Positions 40,436 to 51,899 of a DNA stretch of 64,000 nt are shown in pieces. The stretch spans positions 1-64,000 of the forward strand of contig JAQTYA010000008.1 in assembly GCA_028688525.1 (NCBI GenBank). Reading direction: 5' to 3'. The translations under genes and the position numbers were made by a program. Below the pieces are notes generated by a model that saw only the letters and a list, made by a program, of their open reading frames with translations, was not told the origin of the DNA and made no database searches. Position 1 is the stretch's first letter. Each line of letters opens with the position of its first letter. This stretch comes from Methylococcus sp. Its GTDB lineage: Bacteria; Pseudomonadota; Gammaproteobacteria; Methylococcales; Methylococcaceae.

Positions 40436-41518
40436 ATGCTGCTGATACTTGCGAACTGGCTCGAGCACTATTTCGATGCATTCCGCGTTTTTCACTACCT
40501 CACTTTTCGCGGCATCTTGGGCGTACTGACCGCGTTAGTCATTTCTTTCATCGTAGGGCCCGCGATGATCCGGCGCCTGGGCCAGTACAAAATTGGGCAG
40601 AACATCCGCGACGATGGGCCTCAGAGCCATTTTTCCAAAGCCGGTACGCCTACGATGGGCGGCGCGCTCATTCTGGTCACGATCACGGTCAGCACCTTGC
40701 TGTGGGCCGATCTCGGCAACCGTTACGTCTGGGTCGTTCTGCTGGTGACCCTAGCTTATGGTGTCATCGGTTTCATCGACGACTACAAGAAGCTGGTGTT
40801 GAAAAACAGCAAGGGCCTGGCGGCGCGGGACAAATACTTGTGGCAGTCGGTTTTCGGCCTGGCAGCTGCATTATTTCTGTATTACACGGCAGCCCTGCCG
40901 GAAGAGACCCAGTTCATAGTGCCGTTCTTCAAAAATGTAGTGCTGAATCTGGGCTGGCTGTATGTCCCGCTGGTCTATTTCGTGGTGGTGGGGTCGAGCA
41001 ATGCCGTGAATCTGACCGACGGGTTGGACGGCTTAGCCATCCTACCGACGGTGCTGGTCGGCGGCGGCTTGGCGATTTTTGCCTATGCCTCGGGTCATGC
41101 CGAGTTCTCCGAGTACTTGGCCATCCCTTATTTACCTAAGGCCGGAGAATTAGTGGTGTTCTGCGGTGCTTTGGTCGGAGCGGGGCTGGGATTCCTTTGG
41201 TTCAATACCTATCCCGCCCAGGTGTTCATGGGCGACGTAGGCGCCCTGGCGCTCGGCGCAGCCTTGGGGATGCTGGCTGTGTTGGTCCGGCAGGAAATCG
41301 TGCTCATGATTATGGGTGGAATTTTCGTCATGGAGACGGTATCCGTCGTCTTGCAGGTCGCGTCGTTCAAACTGACAGGCAAGCGTATCTTCCGCATGGC
41401 TCCGATCCATCATCATTTCGAACTCAAAGGCTGGCCCGAACCCCGTGTCATCGTCAGATTCTGGATCATCTCGGTGATCCTGGTGCTTGTCGGACTGGCT
41501 ACTTTGAAGCTGCGTTGA
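40436..41518 (+). CDS. mraY: Phospho-N-acetylmuramoyl-pentapeptide-transferase MraY
   Basis: A 360-residue integral membrane enzyme making lipid I. It has about ten helices. The active-site loops are clear: [10 protein letters not shown] near residues 69-78, FIDDYKK near 115-121 with the two catalytic aspartates, [14 protein letters not shown] near 190-203, and the late [17 protein letters not shown] eight bases before ATG 40436 supports the start, an independent ribosome site unlike most neighbours. Confidence 0.97.
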   Translation: MLLILANWLEHYFDAFRVFHYLTFRGILGVLTALVISFIVGPAMIRRLGQYKIGQNIRDDGPQSHFSKAGTPTMGGALILVTITVSTLLWADLGNRYVWVVLLVTLAYGVIGFIDDYKKLVLKNSKGLAARDKYLWQSVFGLAAALFLYYTAALPEETQFIVPFFKNVVLNLGWLYVPLVYFVVVGSSNAVNLTDGLDGLAILPTVLVGGGLAIFAYASGHAEFSEYLAIPYLPKAGELVVFCGALVGAGLGFLWFNTYPAQVFMGDVGALALGAALGMLAVLVRQEIVLMIMGGIFVMETVSVVLQVASFKLTGKRIFRMAPIHHHFELKGWPEPRVIVRFWIISVILVLVGLATLKLR

Positions 41519-41525
41519 ATCGTAC

Positions 41526-42905
41526 ATGAACGACTGTGTGGCCGTTGAAATGACGCCTTGCGAATTCAGCGCTCTTGGGCTCGACCATCGCGCACGGGTG
41601 CTCGTACTTGGGCTGGGTACGACCGGCCTTTCCACCGTCCGTTTTCTAAGAGGGCAAGGGTTCCAGTGTGCGGTCATGGATAGTCGGATCAAACCGCCCG
41701 GTCTGGACGAATTACGCGAGGCTTTTCCCGATGTGCCCTTATTTCTAGGGGAGTTCAGTCCTGATGCATTGCGAGCTGCGACTCATCTTGCCGTCAGCCC
41801 GGGCATTTCTCTGGAGTTGGATGCGATCCGGGAGGCTCGGCAGCGGGGGGTCCGCGTGGTCGGCGATCTGGATCTTTTCGCCTGCTGTGCAAGAGCGCCG
41901 GTCGTCGCCATAACCGGGGCGAATGGCAAGAGCACAGTGACGACGTTGGTCGGACTCATGGCCAAGGCGTCCGGGGTCCGGGCGGCGGTCGGCGGGAATC
42001 TGGGAACTGCCATGCTGGATCTGTTGGATGCCCGGCCGGAGCTATATGTGCTGGAACTCTCGAGCTTCCAGCTTGAGCGTTCCGAGCTGTTTCGGGCGGA
42101 TGTCGCTACCGTGCTCAATATCAGTCCTGATCATATGGACCGCTATCCCGATCTGGCTGCCTATGCCGAAGCGAAGCGGCGGGTATTCCTCGGCGAGGGG
42201 TTGATGGTCCTCAACCGGGATGATGTACGGGTCGCTGATATGTACCGAACGGGACGGCGTGCGGTGTGGTTCGGTTTAGGCGGAGAGAAGGATCTGGATT
42301 ACACCACCGGCTTCTGCGATAGCCGAACCTGGATTCTGGCGCAAAGGGATCCACTGCTGCCGGCCGACGAAGTCCGCATCAAGGGCCGGCACAATTTGGC
42401 CAATGTGCTCGCGGCCGTGGCGATTGCCGATGCGTGCAAATTCGATCGCGCCGCTGTCGTGCAGGTATTGCGGACATTTCCGGGGCTGGATCATCGCATG
42501 CAATGGGTCGCCGATATCGGCGGCGTCGCTTATGTCAATGATTCCAAGGCGACCAATGTCGGTGCATGTATTGCCGCCTTGTCCGGGCTGGACGGAAGGG
42601 CCGTACTCATCGCCGGCGGCGACGGCAAGGGCGCCGATTTTTCGGAGCTCGCTCCGGTAGCGGCGGAAAAATTGAGGGCTGCGGTTCTGTTAGGGCGGGA
42701 CGGACCTCTGCTCGAACAAGTGCTCAAGGACGTTGTGGCTACGATTCGGGTCAATACGATGTTCGAGGCGGTCCGGGCGGCGCGCGAGGTGGCACAGCGC
42801 GGCGATACCGTGCTGCTCGCGCCCGCTTGCGCCAGTTTGGACCAATACAAGGACTACCAGGAGCGCGGGCGGGATTTCGCCGCAACGGTAAGGAGTCTGT
42901 CATGA
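41526..42905 (+). CDS. murD: UDP-MurNAc-L-alanine:D-glutamate ligase MurD
   Basis: A 459-residue cytoplasmic Mur ligase. The first domain has LGLGTTGLSTVRFL; the ATP loop is ITGANGKSTVTTL near residues 134-146; NISPDHMDRY and the late YVNDSKATN and LIAGGDGKGADF motifs are all present. It follows mraY by seven bases and overlaps ftsW by four. Confidence 0.97.
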   Translation: MNDCVAVEMTPCEFSALGLDHRARVLVLGLGTTGLSTVRFLRGQGFQCAVMDSRIKPPGLDELREAFPDVPLFLGEFSPDALRAATHLAVSPGISLELDAIREARQRGVRVVGDLDLFACCARAPVVAITGANGKSTVTTLVGLMAKASGVRAAVGGNLGTAMLDLLDARPELYVLELSSFQLERSELFRADVATVLNISPDHMDRYPDLAAYAEAKRRVFLGEGLMVLNRDDVRVADMYRTGRRAVWFGLGGEKDLDYTTGFCDSRTWILAQRDPLLPADEVRIKGRHNLANVLAAVAIADACKFDRAAVVQVLRTFPGLDHRMQWVADIGGVAYVNDSKATNVGACIAALSGLDGRAVLIAGGDGKGADFSELAPVAAEKLRAAVLLGRDGPLLEQVLKDVVATIRVNTMFEAVRAAREVAQRGDTVLLAPACASLDQYKDYQERGRDFAATVRSLS

Positions 42906-44098
42906 CTACACATGCGATTCGCCGCAGTCGGGGGCTGGTTCTGAAATGGGGGGCTAGCCGCTTTTATCTGGATACGATCCTGCTTTCGGTCTCGCTGGGA
43001 TTGATGCTGTTCGGGTTCGTCATGGTGTCTTCGGCCTCGCTCCATCTCGGTGAGAAGATGGCCAGCGACAGTTTCTACTTTCCTAAGCACCAGTTCGCAC
43101 ATATCGTTCTGGGGCTGGCAGCGGGATGGGCGGCGGCGAAGGTGAGATTGGAGGTGCTGGAGCGGCACTCGATGACGCTGTTCTGGCTGGGTATCGCATT
43201 GCTCGTACTGGTACTGGTGCCCGGTATCGGCAAGTCGGTAAACGGCAGCGTGCGCTGGGTCAACCTGTTCGGTCTCCGTATCCAGGTGTCCGAAGTGTTC
43301 AAACTGGTGGCGACGATTTACGTTGCCGGCTACATCGCCCGCCACCTGGAAACCGTCAGGACGTCATTAAAGGGGATGATTTTCCCCTTGAGCCTATTGG
43401 CCATTGGCGGGGTTCTCCTGCTAAAGGAGCCCGATTTCGGCGCCACCGCGGTGGTCATGGCGACGGCCTTGGGGATGCTGTTTCTCGCGGGCGCCCGCCT
43501 GTGGGTTTTCGCCTCTCTCTTGGGGCTGGTCGCCGTCGCTGGGACACTGTTAATTTACACCGCTGAGTACCGGCTGAAACGAGTGCTCAGTTTTCTCGAC
43601 CCCTGGGCAGACCCTCTCAATTCGGGCTTCCAACTGACCCAAGCCTTGATCGCCTTTGGTCGCGGCGAGTGGCAGGGGGTGGGGTTGGGCTCTAGTGTCC
43701 AGAAGCTGTTCTATCTACCCGAAGCCCATACCGATTTCCTGTTTTCGGTGATCGGCGAGGAACTAGGACTTTGGGGAGCGTCCACCGTCATCTTGTTGTT
43801 CGCTGTCGTGGTCTGGCGGGCATTGGCGATCGGTCGGCTTGCCGAACGCAGCGGCAATCTGTTTGCCGCTTTCCTTGCCTATGGCATCGGCATCTGGTTA
43901 GGTCTGCAGGCGTTCATCAACATGGGGGTGAACATGGGCATGCTGCCGACCAAGGGGTTGACCCTGCCGCTGATGAGCTACGGCGGCGGCAGCATGATGG
44001 TCGTATGTGCGGCCATTGGATTATTGTTCCGCATCCGCAGCGAGGCGGTGTCGAGTTTCATGGGTGGCGATCGGAAAGGCGGATGGGCACGCGCATAA
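42902..44098 (+). CDS. ftsW: Septal peptidoglycan glycosyltransferase FtsW
   Basis: A 398-residue SEDS-family polymerase working with FtsI. Ten membrane helices, the first starting near residue 22. SEDS motifs are clear: GKSVNGSVRWVN, KEPDFGATAVV, the AEAHTDFLFSVIGEELG-like PEAHTDFLFSVIGEELG, and LPLMSYGGGSMM near the end. Start is ATG 42902, overlapping the murD stop; a longer in-frame reading lies inside murD. Confidence 0.97.
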   Translation: MTTHAIRRSRGLVLKWGASRFYLDTILLSVSLGLMLFGFVMVSSASLHLGEKMASDSFYFPKHQFAHIVLGLAAGWAAAKVRLEVLERHSMTLFWLGIALLVLVLVPGIGKSVNGSVRWVNLFGLRIQVSEVFKLVATIYVAGYIARHLETVRTSLKGMIFPLSLLAIGGVLLLKEPDFGATAVVMATALGMLFLAGARLWVFASLLGLVAVAGTLLIYTAEYRLKRVLSFLDPWADPLNSGFQLTQALIAFGRGEWQGVGLGSSVQKLFYLPEAHTDFLFSVIGEELGLWGASTVILLFAVVVWRALAIGRLAERSGNLFAAFLAYGIGIWLGLQAFINMGVNMGMLPTKGLTLPLMSYGGGSMMVVCAAIGLLFRIRSEAVSSFMGGDRKGGWARA

Positions 44099-45147
44099 TG
44101 ATTTTGGCCGGCGGAACCGGCGGCCATGTGTTTCCTGCCCTTGCGGTCGCCGAAAAGCTGAGCGGGGCTGGAGCGGCAGTGTGTTGGATGGGAACCCGGT
44201 CCGGCCTGGAGGCTCGGGTGGTGCCGGCGGCTGGTTACCCGATCGACTGGCTCAGTGTCAGCGGTATACGAGGTAAAGGCCTGCTGGCCAAGGTGAAGGC
44301 CCCCGCCATGCTGGGCTTGGCCTGTTTCCAGGCATTCCGTATACTGCGGCACAGAAAACCGGATGCCGTGCTGGGCATGGGCGGTTTTGTCGCCGGTCCC
44401 GGTGGACTCATGGCCCGGGCGCTCGGCATACCTTTAATCATCCATGAGCAGAACCGGATTCCCGGTACTACCAATCGCCTGCTGTCCCGTATTGCGAATA
44501 GGGTACTGGAAGCCTTTCCCGGCGCTTTTCCCGAACGCGCAGACGCGGCCTGCACCGGTAATCCCTTGCGGCAGGCCATAGAGTCTTTCCAGAACAACCG
44601 AGCTCTCCGCCAGGGGAGGCATGTGCTTGTTCTCGGCGGCAGCTTAGGTGCTCAGGCGTTGAACCGCGTCGTCCCTCAGGCCTTGGCGGCCTTGGGCGTG
44701 GGGCAGGTCGAGATTCGGCATCAAACCGGGCAGGCTATGCTCGAGGAAACCAAAGATTTGTACCACCACCTCGAATTACCAGCAAAAGTGGATGCTTTCA
44801 TCGAAAATATGGAAGAGGCCTATGCTTGGGCCGATATGGCAGTTTGCCGCGCCGGCGCCATGACGGTGAGCGAACTGGCGGCAGCTGGATTGCCCGCCAT
44901 CCTCGTGCCGTTCCCCTATGCTATCGACGACCATCAGACCGCCAACGGCGGCTATCTTGCGGAGGCTGGCGCGGCGGTACTGATGTCCCAGTCGACACTC
45001 GACCGGGAATCGCTGGCCGCCGAAATTCGTTCTTTGCTGGATGATCGCGAAAGGCTGCAGGCCATGAGCGCGGCGGCACGGGCCTTGGCCCGTTACGAGG
45101 CGGCCGAGCGCGTCGCGCAAATCTGCCTGGAGGAGGTCGGCGTATGA
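44083..45147 (+). CDS. murG: Lipid II synthase MurG
   Basis: A 354-residue GT-B glycosyltransferase that adds GlcNAc to lipid I at the inner membrane face. The first glycine loop is [19 protein letters not shown], the second [12 protein letters not shown], then [25 protein letters not shown] and the C-terminal [21 protein letters not shown]. Two starts fit: ATG 44083 (with AAAGG just upstream, overlapping ftsW by 16 bases) or ATG 44098 (sharing one base). I prefer the first. Confidence 0.96.
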   Translation: MGTRIMILAGGTGGHVFPALAVAEKLSGAGAAVCWMGTRSGLEARVVPAAGYPIDWLSVSGIRGKGLLAKVKAPAMLGLACFQAFRILRHRKPDAVLGMGGFVAGPGGLMARALGIPLIIHEQNRIPGTTNRLLSRIANRVLEAFPGAFPERADAACTGNPLRQAIESFQNNRALRQGRHVLVLGGSLGAQALNRVVPQALAALGVGQVEIRHQTGQAMLEETKDLYHHLELPAKVDAFIENMEEAYAWADMAVCRAGAMTVSELAAAGLPAILVPFPYAIDDHQTANGGYLAEAGAAVLMSQSTLDRESLAAEIRSLLDDRERLQAMSAAARALARYEAAERVAQICLEEVGV

Positions 45148-46559
45148 CGCCTCGAACCGAGGGTATGCAAAAAATCACCCGCATCCATTTCGTCGGGATC
45201 GGCGGTGCCGGTATGAGCGGCATCGCCGAGGTTCTGTTGAACCTCGGCTACCGCGTGTCCGGTTCCGATTTGCAGCAGAACGCCAACACTCGCCGTCTGC
45301 AGGAGCTAGGCGCGGTGATCTCGACCGGGCACGAGGCCCGGCATGTCGAGGCAGTGGACGTCGTCGTGGTGTCCAGCGCGGTAGACCAAACCAACGTGGA
45401 AATCGATGCGGCCCGGGCTGCCCGGATTCCCGTCATCTCGCGGGCCGAAATGTTGGCGGAACTGATGCGGTTCCGCTACGGCGTCGCGGTGGCCGGTACT
45501 CACGGCAAGACCACGACGACCAGTCTGACCGCCAGTATCCTGGCCGAAGGCGGCCTCGATCCGACCTTCGTGATCGGCGGAAGGTTGAACAGCGTAGGCG
45601 CCAATGCCCAATTGGGAAAAGGCGAATATCTGGTGGCCGAAGCCGACGAGAGTGACGCTTCGTTCCTGCACCTGCAGCCCATGATTGCAGTAGTGACCAA
45701 CATCGACCAGGATCACATGGGCACCTACGGTAACGATTTCGGGCGGCTCAAGGATGCGTTTGTCGAATTCCTGCACCATGTACCGTTCTACGGTGCTGCT
45801 GTTCTGTGCGCCGAAGATCCGGGGGTTTGCGACATCCTGCCGCGGCTGAGTAAACCATACCGCACCTACGGCGAGCGCGAAGGCGTCGATATCCGTGCGG
45901 TCGATATCCAGCGCCTCGGATTACAGAGCCGGTTCAGCGTACTGCGGCAGGGCGCAGGGCCGCTGGAGATCACGCTCAACCTGCCGGGCTACCACAATAT
46001 TCTCAACGCGCTGGCAGCGATCGGCGTCGCCACCGAGTTGGGCGTCGCCGATGCGGTGATCCAGCGGGCGCTGGCGGGATTCCGAGGCATCGGACGGCGG
46101 TTCCAAATCAATGCCAGCCTGAGCTTCGGCGGCGGCGAAATCACGTTCGTCGACGATTACGGCCATCACCCCAGCGAATTGGCGGCGACCCTAGATTCCG
46201 CCCGCAACGCCTGGCCCGACCGGCGCCTGGTGGTGGTGTTCCAGCCGCACCGCTACACCCGTACCCACGATCTGTTCGAGGATTTCGTGCAAGTCCTGTC
46301 TCGGGTCGACGTGCTGGTGCTGCTGGAAGTGTATTCCGCCGGCGAAGCGCCCATAGCCGGCGCAGATGGCCGCTCTCTGAGCCGCGCGATCCGGGTGAGG
46401 GGGCAGACCGACCCCATCTTCGTAGAAACCACGGATGAAGTCTTCGACATCCTGCCCAACGTCTTGAAGCCGGGCGATGTAGTGATGACGCTGGGCGCCG
46501 GCAGCGTCGGCGCACTGGCCCAGCAGTTGCCGGACCGCTTGGGCGCGGAGCCATTATGA
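45144..46559 (+). CDS. murC: UDP-MurNAc:L-alanine ligase MurC
   Basis: A 471-residue Mur ligase, first amino-acid-adding step. [27 protein letters not shown] is at the N-terminus; [13 protein letters not shown] is the ATP loop near residues 116-128; DEYDASFL appears as [16 protein letters not shown] is the late motif. ATG overlaps the murG stop, and its stop overlaps murB, both by four bases. Confidence 0.97.
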   Translation: MTPRTEGMQKITRIHFVGIGGAGMSGIAEVLLNLGYRVSGSDLQQNANTRRLQELGAVISTGHEARHVEAVDVVVVSSAVDQTNVEIDAARAARIPVISRAEMLAELMRFRYGVAVAGTHGKTTTTSLTASILAEGGLDPTFVIGGRLNSVGANAQLGKGEYLVAEADESDASFLHLQPMIAVVTNIDQDHMGTYGNDFGRLKDAFVEFLHHVPFYGAAVLCAEDPGVCDILPRLSKPYRTYGEREGVDIRAVDIQRLGLQSRFSVLRQGAGPLEITLNLPGYHNILNALAAIGVATELGVADAVIQRALAGFRGIGRRFQINASLSFGGGEITFVDDYGHHPSELAATLDSARNAWPDRRLVVVFQPHRYTRTHDLFEDFVQVLSRVDVLVLLEVYSAGEAPIAGADGRSLSRAIRVRGQTDPIFVETTDEVFDILPNVLKPGDVVMTLGAGSVGALAQQLPDRLGAEPL

Positions 46560-47458
46560 AGGGGGCAGGCGAACTCATCGCCACGCCTCTGCGCGGAATC
46601 CGGCTTGAAGGCGAGACGTTGGCCGAACATACTAGTTGGCGGGTGGGCGGCGTTGCGGAGCGTTTTTATCAACCTGCCGATCTCGACGATCTGGTCGAAT
46701 TCCTACGCCGGCTATCGCCGCAGGAGCCTCTGTTCTGGCTGGGGCTGGGCAGCAACGTGCTGGTCAGGGACGGCGGCATCCGCGGCACCGTCATCTGCAC
46801 TAAAAACCGGCTGCGTGCCATCGAAGTCCGCGATCCGTATTGCGTCTACGCCGAAGCCGGCATTCCCTGTGCCCATGTCGCCCGTTTCTGTACCGACCGA
46901 AATTGGGTGGGGGCCGAATTTCTAGCCGGCATTCCCGGCACCTTGGGCGGTGCCTTGGCGATGAACGCCGGCGCATTCGGAGGTGAAACCTGGAGCTTGG
47001 TGCGCCGAGTGCTGACGGCGAACCGCAGCGGCCGGACCATCTGGCGGGCACCCGAAGAATTCGAGGTGGGTTATCGCCACGTGCATGGCCCTGAAGGCGA
47101 GTGGTTCCTGGCCGCCGAGCTGGAGCTAGCGCCCGGCGAAGGGAATGCCGGACGCGAGCGCATCAAGGCTCTGCTGGCCCGCCGTTCGGCCACACAGCCG
47201 ACCCATCAACCGAGCTGCGGCTCGGTATTCCGGAATCCTCCCGGCGATTTCGCGGCGCGCTTGATCGAGGCTTGCGGGCTTAAGGGATGCTCCATCGGCG
47301 GCGCACAGGTATCCGAGAAACATGCCAATTTTATTGTCAACGTAGGCAGTGCGACCGCAGCCGACATCGAAATATTGATTTCCGAGGTGCGGAACCGGGT
47401 GGCCCTGCAATTCGGGGTGTGGCTGGAACCCGAGATTCGGATCGTGGGCGAGCGATGA
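46556..47458 (+). CDS. murB: UDP-N-acetylenolpyruvoylglucosamine reductase MurB
   Basis: A 300-residue FAD enzyme that completes UDP-MurNAc. [13 protein letters not shown] [38 protein letters not shown], and [10 protein letters not shown] with HANFIVN are present. The short form with the Ser in GSVFRNP is the type II (Bacillus/Thermus) MurB, not the E. coli type. Overlaps murC and ddl by four bases each. Confidence 0.96.
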   Translation: MKGAGELIATPLRGIRLEGETLAEHTSWRVGGVAERFYQPADLDDLVEFLRRLSPQEPLFWLGLGSNVLVRDGGIRGTVICTKNRLRAIEVRDPYCVYAEAGIPCAHVARFCTDRNWVGAEFLAGIPGTLGGALAMNAGAFGGETWSLVRRVLTANRSGRTIWRAPEEFEVGYRHVHGPEGEWFLAAELELAPGEGNAGRERIKALLARRSATQPTHQPSCGSVFRNPPGDFAARLIEACGLKGCSIGGAQVSEKHANFIVNVGSATAADIEILISEVRNRVALQFGVWLEPEIRIVGER

Positions 47459-48414
47459 GTTTAGGAAAACCGAAGGGGAAGCGAGTGGAAAAACGGATTC
47501 GACAGGCTGTGGAGTTCGGCAAGGTGGCGGTCTTGATGGGGGGTACTGCTGCAGAGCGCGAAGTTTCTTTGAACAGCGGCAAGGCCGTGCTTGAGGCGCT
47601 GAAAGCCGGCGGGATCGATGCCGAGGGCTTCGATGTCGGACGCGACATGACCGCGCCGCTGTTGGATCGCCGTTTCGATCGCGTGTTCAACATCATCCAT
47701 GGCCGCGGCGGCGAAGACGGTGTGCTGCAGGGTGCTCTGGCCTGCATGGGGATTCCTTGCACGGGTAGCGGCGTGCTGGCCTCTGCGCTGAGTATGGACA
47801 AGCTGCGTACCAAGCTGTGCTGGATGGGAGCAGGACTGCCGACCCCGCCCTGGTTGCGGCTGGAGTCGGAAGCGGATCTCCAGCGCTGCCGGGAAGCGTT
47901 AGGCTTCCCCGTGATCGTCAAGCCGGCGGAAGAAGGGTCGAGCATCGGCATGAGCCGAGCGGCTACGCCCGAAGAGTTGGCGCAGGCCTGGGAGCGCGCC
48001 TCCGGCTACGGCTGTGCCGTATTCGCCGAGCGCTGGATCGACGGAGTGGAATATACCGGCGGCATGCTCAAAGGGATGCCGCTGCCGCTGATCCGTCTGG
48101 AAACCCCGCATGCCTTCTATGATTTCGAGGCTAAATACCGGGCGGAAACTACGCGTTACATCTGCCCTTGCGGGCTGGACGCCGATCGGGAGGCCGAATT
48201 GCAGCGCTTGGTGGTCCGTGCCTGCGAAGTCGTCGGAGTGCGCGGTTGGGGAAGAGTTGATCTGCTGGTAGACCGCAGCGGTCAGCCGTGGCTGATCGAA
48301 GTCAATACCGTGCCGGGAATGACGGATCACAGCCTTGTGCCGATGGCTGCCAAGGCGGCGGGCATCGATTTTCAGGAGTTGGTGTGGCATATCCTGGAAA
48401 CCAGCGCCGTCTAG
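47455..48414 (+). CDS. ddl: D-alanine--D-alanine ligase Ddl
   Basis: A 319-residue ATP-grasp enzyme supplying D-Ala-D-Ala for the MurF step. VLMGGTAAEREVSLNSG, HGRGGEDGVLQG, IVKPAEEGSSIGM and LIEVNTVPGMTDHSLVP are the DdlB signatures. A basic 20-residue N-terminal extension precedes the first strand. Its ATG overlaps the murB stop; a longer reading lies inside murB. Its last 31 bases overlap ftsQ. Confidence 0.96.
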   Translation: MSLGKPKGKRVEKRIRQAVEFGKVAVLMGGTAAEREVSLNSGKAVLEALKAGGIDAEGFDVGRDMTAPLLDRRFDRVFNIIHGRGGEDGVLQGALACMGIPCTGSGVLASALSMDKLRTKLCWMGAGLPTPPWLRLESEADLQRCREALGFPVIVKPAEEGSSIGMSRAATPEELAQAWERASGYGCAVFAERWIDGVEYTGGMLKGMPLPLIRLETPHAFYDFEAKYRAETTRYICPCGLDADREAELQRLVVRACEVVGVRGWGRVDLLVDRSGQPWLIEVNTVPGMTDHSLVPMAAKAAGIDFQELVWHILETSAV

Positions 48415-49208
48415 CGCCCGGTCCGCGCATCCGCGCCGGGGCCAAAACCGTACCAGCCGTCGGCGGGAACATCCTTGCTGTTTTCACGATGCTGGTGCTG
48501 GTCGTTCTGGCTGCCGTCTGGGCTTTTCGCAGCACGCAATCGCTTGCCGAGCAGCGAGTGCAGACTATTCGGGTAAAAGGTGCATTCCGCAACATCGATC
48601 CGGCGGTGGTAGAACGCCTCGTGCGTGAGACGCTGGCGAACGACGATACTTATTTCGCGGTTTCTCTGGACGGCATCCGGCAGGCGGTCGCGACGATTCC
48701 CTGGGTAGACGACGTCCAGGTCGAACGCCGCTGGCCCGATCGCGTCGAAGTGGAGGTGTGGGAGCATCGCCCCGTGGCGCGCTGGGGCGATCGGGAATTT
48801 ATCGACGACCACCTGAGCCGATTTTATGTCGGCAGTACTCAGGGATTCGAACATTTGCCGCTGCTGAGCGGGCCGGATGGCCAGGAGCGCCGGTTGATCA
48901 AGGCGCTGATCGGCTTGAACGACCAGTTCGAGAACTGGGGAACTGGCGTCGCCGAACTCAAATTGACAAACCGCTGGTCGTGGTCTTTGCGGCTGGAGTC
49001 GGATATCCGGATCGAGTTTGGGCGCCAGGAGCCGCTGGAAGCGATCCCTCATTTGCAGAGCCTCTTGCCGCTCTTGGGAAAAGAACGCATGGCCCTGCTC
49101 CAAAGTATCGATTTGAGGTATCCTTATGGCTTCGCGGTCGTATGGAAGCCGCCGTTTCCGGATATGGGCGCTCCTCCGGAGCCGCCTGAGGTCATGCCTC
49201 CGGCATGA
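48384..49208 (+). CDS. ftsQ: Cell division protein FtsQ
   Basis: A 274-residue bitopic divisome protein. A basic cytoplasmic tail is followed by one helix (ILAVFTMLVLVVLAAVWAF, about residues 28-46), then a POTRA domain (QTIRVKGAFRNIDPAVVERLV...) and the beta domain. WVDDVQVERRWPDRVEVEVWEHRPVARWG is the conserved FtsQ core. I place the start at GTG 48384, with AGGAG five bases upstream, inside the end of ddl; ddl-ftsQ overlap of this kind is common. A proline-rich tail ends the protein. Confidence 0.93.
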   Translation: MAYPGNQRRLAPGPRIRAGAKTVPAVGGNILAVFTMLVLVVLAAVWAFRSTQSLAEQRVQTIRVKGAFRNIDPAVVERLVRETLANDDTYFAVSLDGIRQAVATIPWVDDVQVERRWPDRVEVEVWEHRPVARWGDREFIDDHLSRFYVGSTQGFEHLPLLSGPDGQERRLIKALIGLNDQFENWGTGVAELKLTNRWSWSLRLESDIRIEFGRQEPLEAIPHLQSLLPLLGKERMALLQSIDLRYPYGFAVVWKPPFPDMGAPPEPPEVMPPA

Positions 49209-49341
49209 GGATGCGCGATCATGCACGATATTAGGGATATTTTTTCCGCACTATGTGCCCGGTCGGGCGGGGAACGGCAAGGTCGCCTATTGAGTGCCGT
49301 AGGCGGGACATGCGTCTGAAACATCCTTCGAATTTGACTCC

Positions 49342-50577
49342 ATGGGCAAAAAGTCGGACAAAAACGTAATCGTAGGGCTGGATATCGGTACCTCCAAAGT
49401 TGCTTGCCTCGTGGGCGAGGTCAACGAGGACGGTCAGATCGAAGTCGTCGGCCTAGGGACCCATCCTTCGCGCGGACTCAAGAAAGGCGTCGTCGTCAAT
49501 CTCGAAACCACCGTTCACTCCATTCAGCGTGCCGTCGAAGAGGCGGAGCTGATGGCCGGTTTCCGAATCAACTCGGTTTATGCGGGTATCGCCGGCAGCC
49601 ATATCAGCAGCATGAATTCGCACGGCATCGTCGCGATTCGGGACAAGGAAGTCAGCCAAGGCGACGTCGACCGGGTGATCGATTCTGCCCGCGCGGTCGC
49701 GATTCCCGCCGACCAGAAAATCCTGCACATTCTGCCTCAGGAGTTTGTCATCGATCGGCAGGAAGGCGTCAAGGAGCCGATCGGCATGTCGGGTATCCGT
49801 CTCGAAGCGCGGGTGCATATCGTTACCGGCGCGGTGAGCGCAGCCCAGAATATCCAGAAATGCATACAGCGCTGCGGACTTGAAGTCGAAGATATCGTGC
49901 TCGAACAGCTGGCCTCCAGTCAGGCCGTGCTGACCGATGATGAGAAGGAGCTCGGCGTCTGCCTGGTGGATATCGGGGGCGGCACTACGGACATCGCGGT
50001 GTTCACCGATGGGGCGATCCGCCATACCGCAGTCATTCCGATCGCAGGCGACCAAGTCACCAATGATATTGCTGTGGCGCTCCGCACTCCGACTCCCCAT
50101 GCCGAAACGCTCAAGCTCAAGCACGCCTGTGCCCTGACCCAGCTCGCCGATATCGAGGACACGATCGAGGTTCCCAGCATCGGCGATCGGTCGTCCCGGC
50201 AGATATCCCGGCTCAATCTCGCCGAAATCGTAGAGCCGCGCTACGAAGAGTTGCTGCTGCTGGTGCAGTCCGAGCTGCGCCGGGCCGGGTTCGACGATCT
50301 GATCGCGGCCGGTATCGTGTTGAGCGGGGGAAGCTCGCGGGTCGAAGGTTTGGTGGAGCTGGCGGAAGAAATATTCCATATGCCGGTGCGCTTGGGGGCG
50401 CCCTATACGGTGTCTGGCCTCAACGATGTGATTCGCAATCCGGCCTACGCCACCGGCGTGGGCCTGCTGCTGCATGGGCGGCAGCATTTGTTTTCCGGCG
50501 AACGCCCCATGCTGGGCGGCGGCGGCTTCAAGAATATCTGGCAGCGCATGAAAAATTGGTTTCAGGGAAATTTCTGA
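49342..50577 (+). CDS. ftsA: Cell division actin-like protein FtsA
   Basis: A 411-residue actin-fold ATPase tethering FtsZ to the membrane. VGLDIGTSKVACLVGEV is the phosphate 1 loop; the 1C domain follows (about 85-165); VDIGGGTTDIAVFTDG is the phosphate 2 loop; and GIVLSGGSSRVEGL the adenosine motif. The end KNIWQRMKNWFQGNF is the amphipathic membrane-targeting helix. A 133-base gap after ftsQ with an inverted repeat (CGCCTA...TAGGCG, 49284-49305) may hold an internal promoter. Confidence 0.97.
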   Translation: MGKKSDKNVIVGLDIGTSKVACLVGEVNEDGQIEVVGLGTHPSRGLKKGVVVNLETTVHSIQRAVEEAELMAGFRINSVYAGIAGSHISSMNSHGIVAIRDKEVSQGDVDRVIDSARAVAIPADQKILHILPQEFVIDRQEGVKEPIGMSGIRLEARVHIVTGAVSAAQNIQKCIQRCGLEVEDIVLEQLASSQAVLTDDEKELGVCLVDIGGGTTDIAVFTDGAIRHTAVIPIAGDQVTNDIAVALRTPTPHAETLKLKHACALTQLADIEDTIEVPSIGDRSSRQISRLNLAEIVEPRYEELLLLVQSELRRAGFDDLIAAGIVLSGGSSRVEGLVELAEEIFHMPVRLGAPYTVSGLNDVIRNPAYATGVGLLLHGRQHLFSGERPMLGGGGFKNIWQRMKNWFQGNF

Positions 50578-50622
50578 AACGGGGCGTTTTCCGAATTGTC
50601 CGCATGACGGGGGGATGGGAAC

Positions 50623-51771
<1,149 letters not shown>

Positions 51772-51802
51772 TTATTTTCCCAGCACTTTTCATCTCTTCA
51801 GC

Positions 51803-51878
51803 TCATCCGGGATACGCGGGTACCGTGACCCGGATGACGCACCGAAAGACCTACCGGATTGGCCGCGGCATTGCGGCC
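51803..51878 (+). promoter_or_regulatory. Two strong hairpins between ftsZ and lpxC
   Basis: TCATCCGGG (51803-51811) pairs perfectly with CCCGGATGA (51829-51837), and the 17-base loop contains a further CGG-GTA-CCG. A second stem GGCCGC (51861-51866)/GCGGCC (51873-51878) follows, then CCCC...GGGG around 51878-51892 next to the lpxC start. No T-run follows either, so plain intrinsic termination is unlikely; RNA stability or attenuation of lpxC is more likely. Confidence 0.55.
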
Positions 51879-51899
51879 CCACTAATGGGGGACCTCTGA

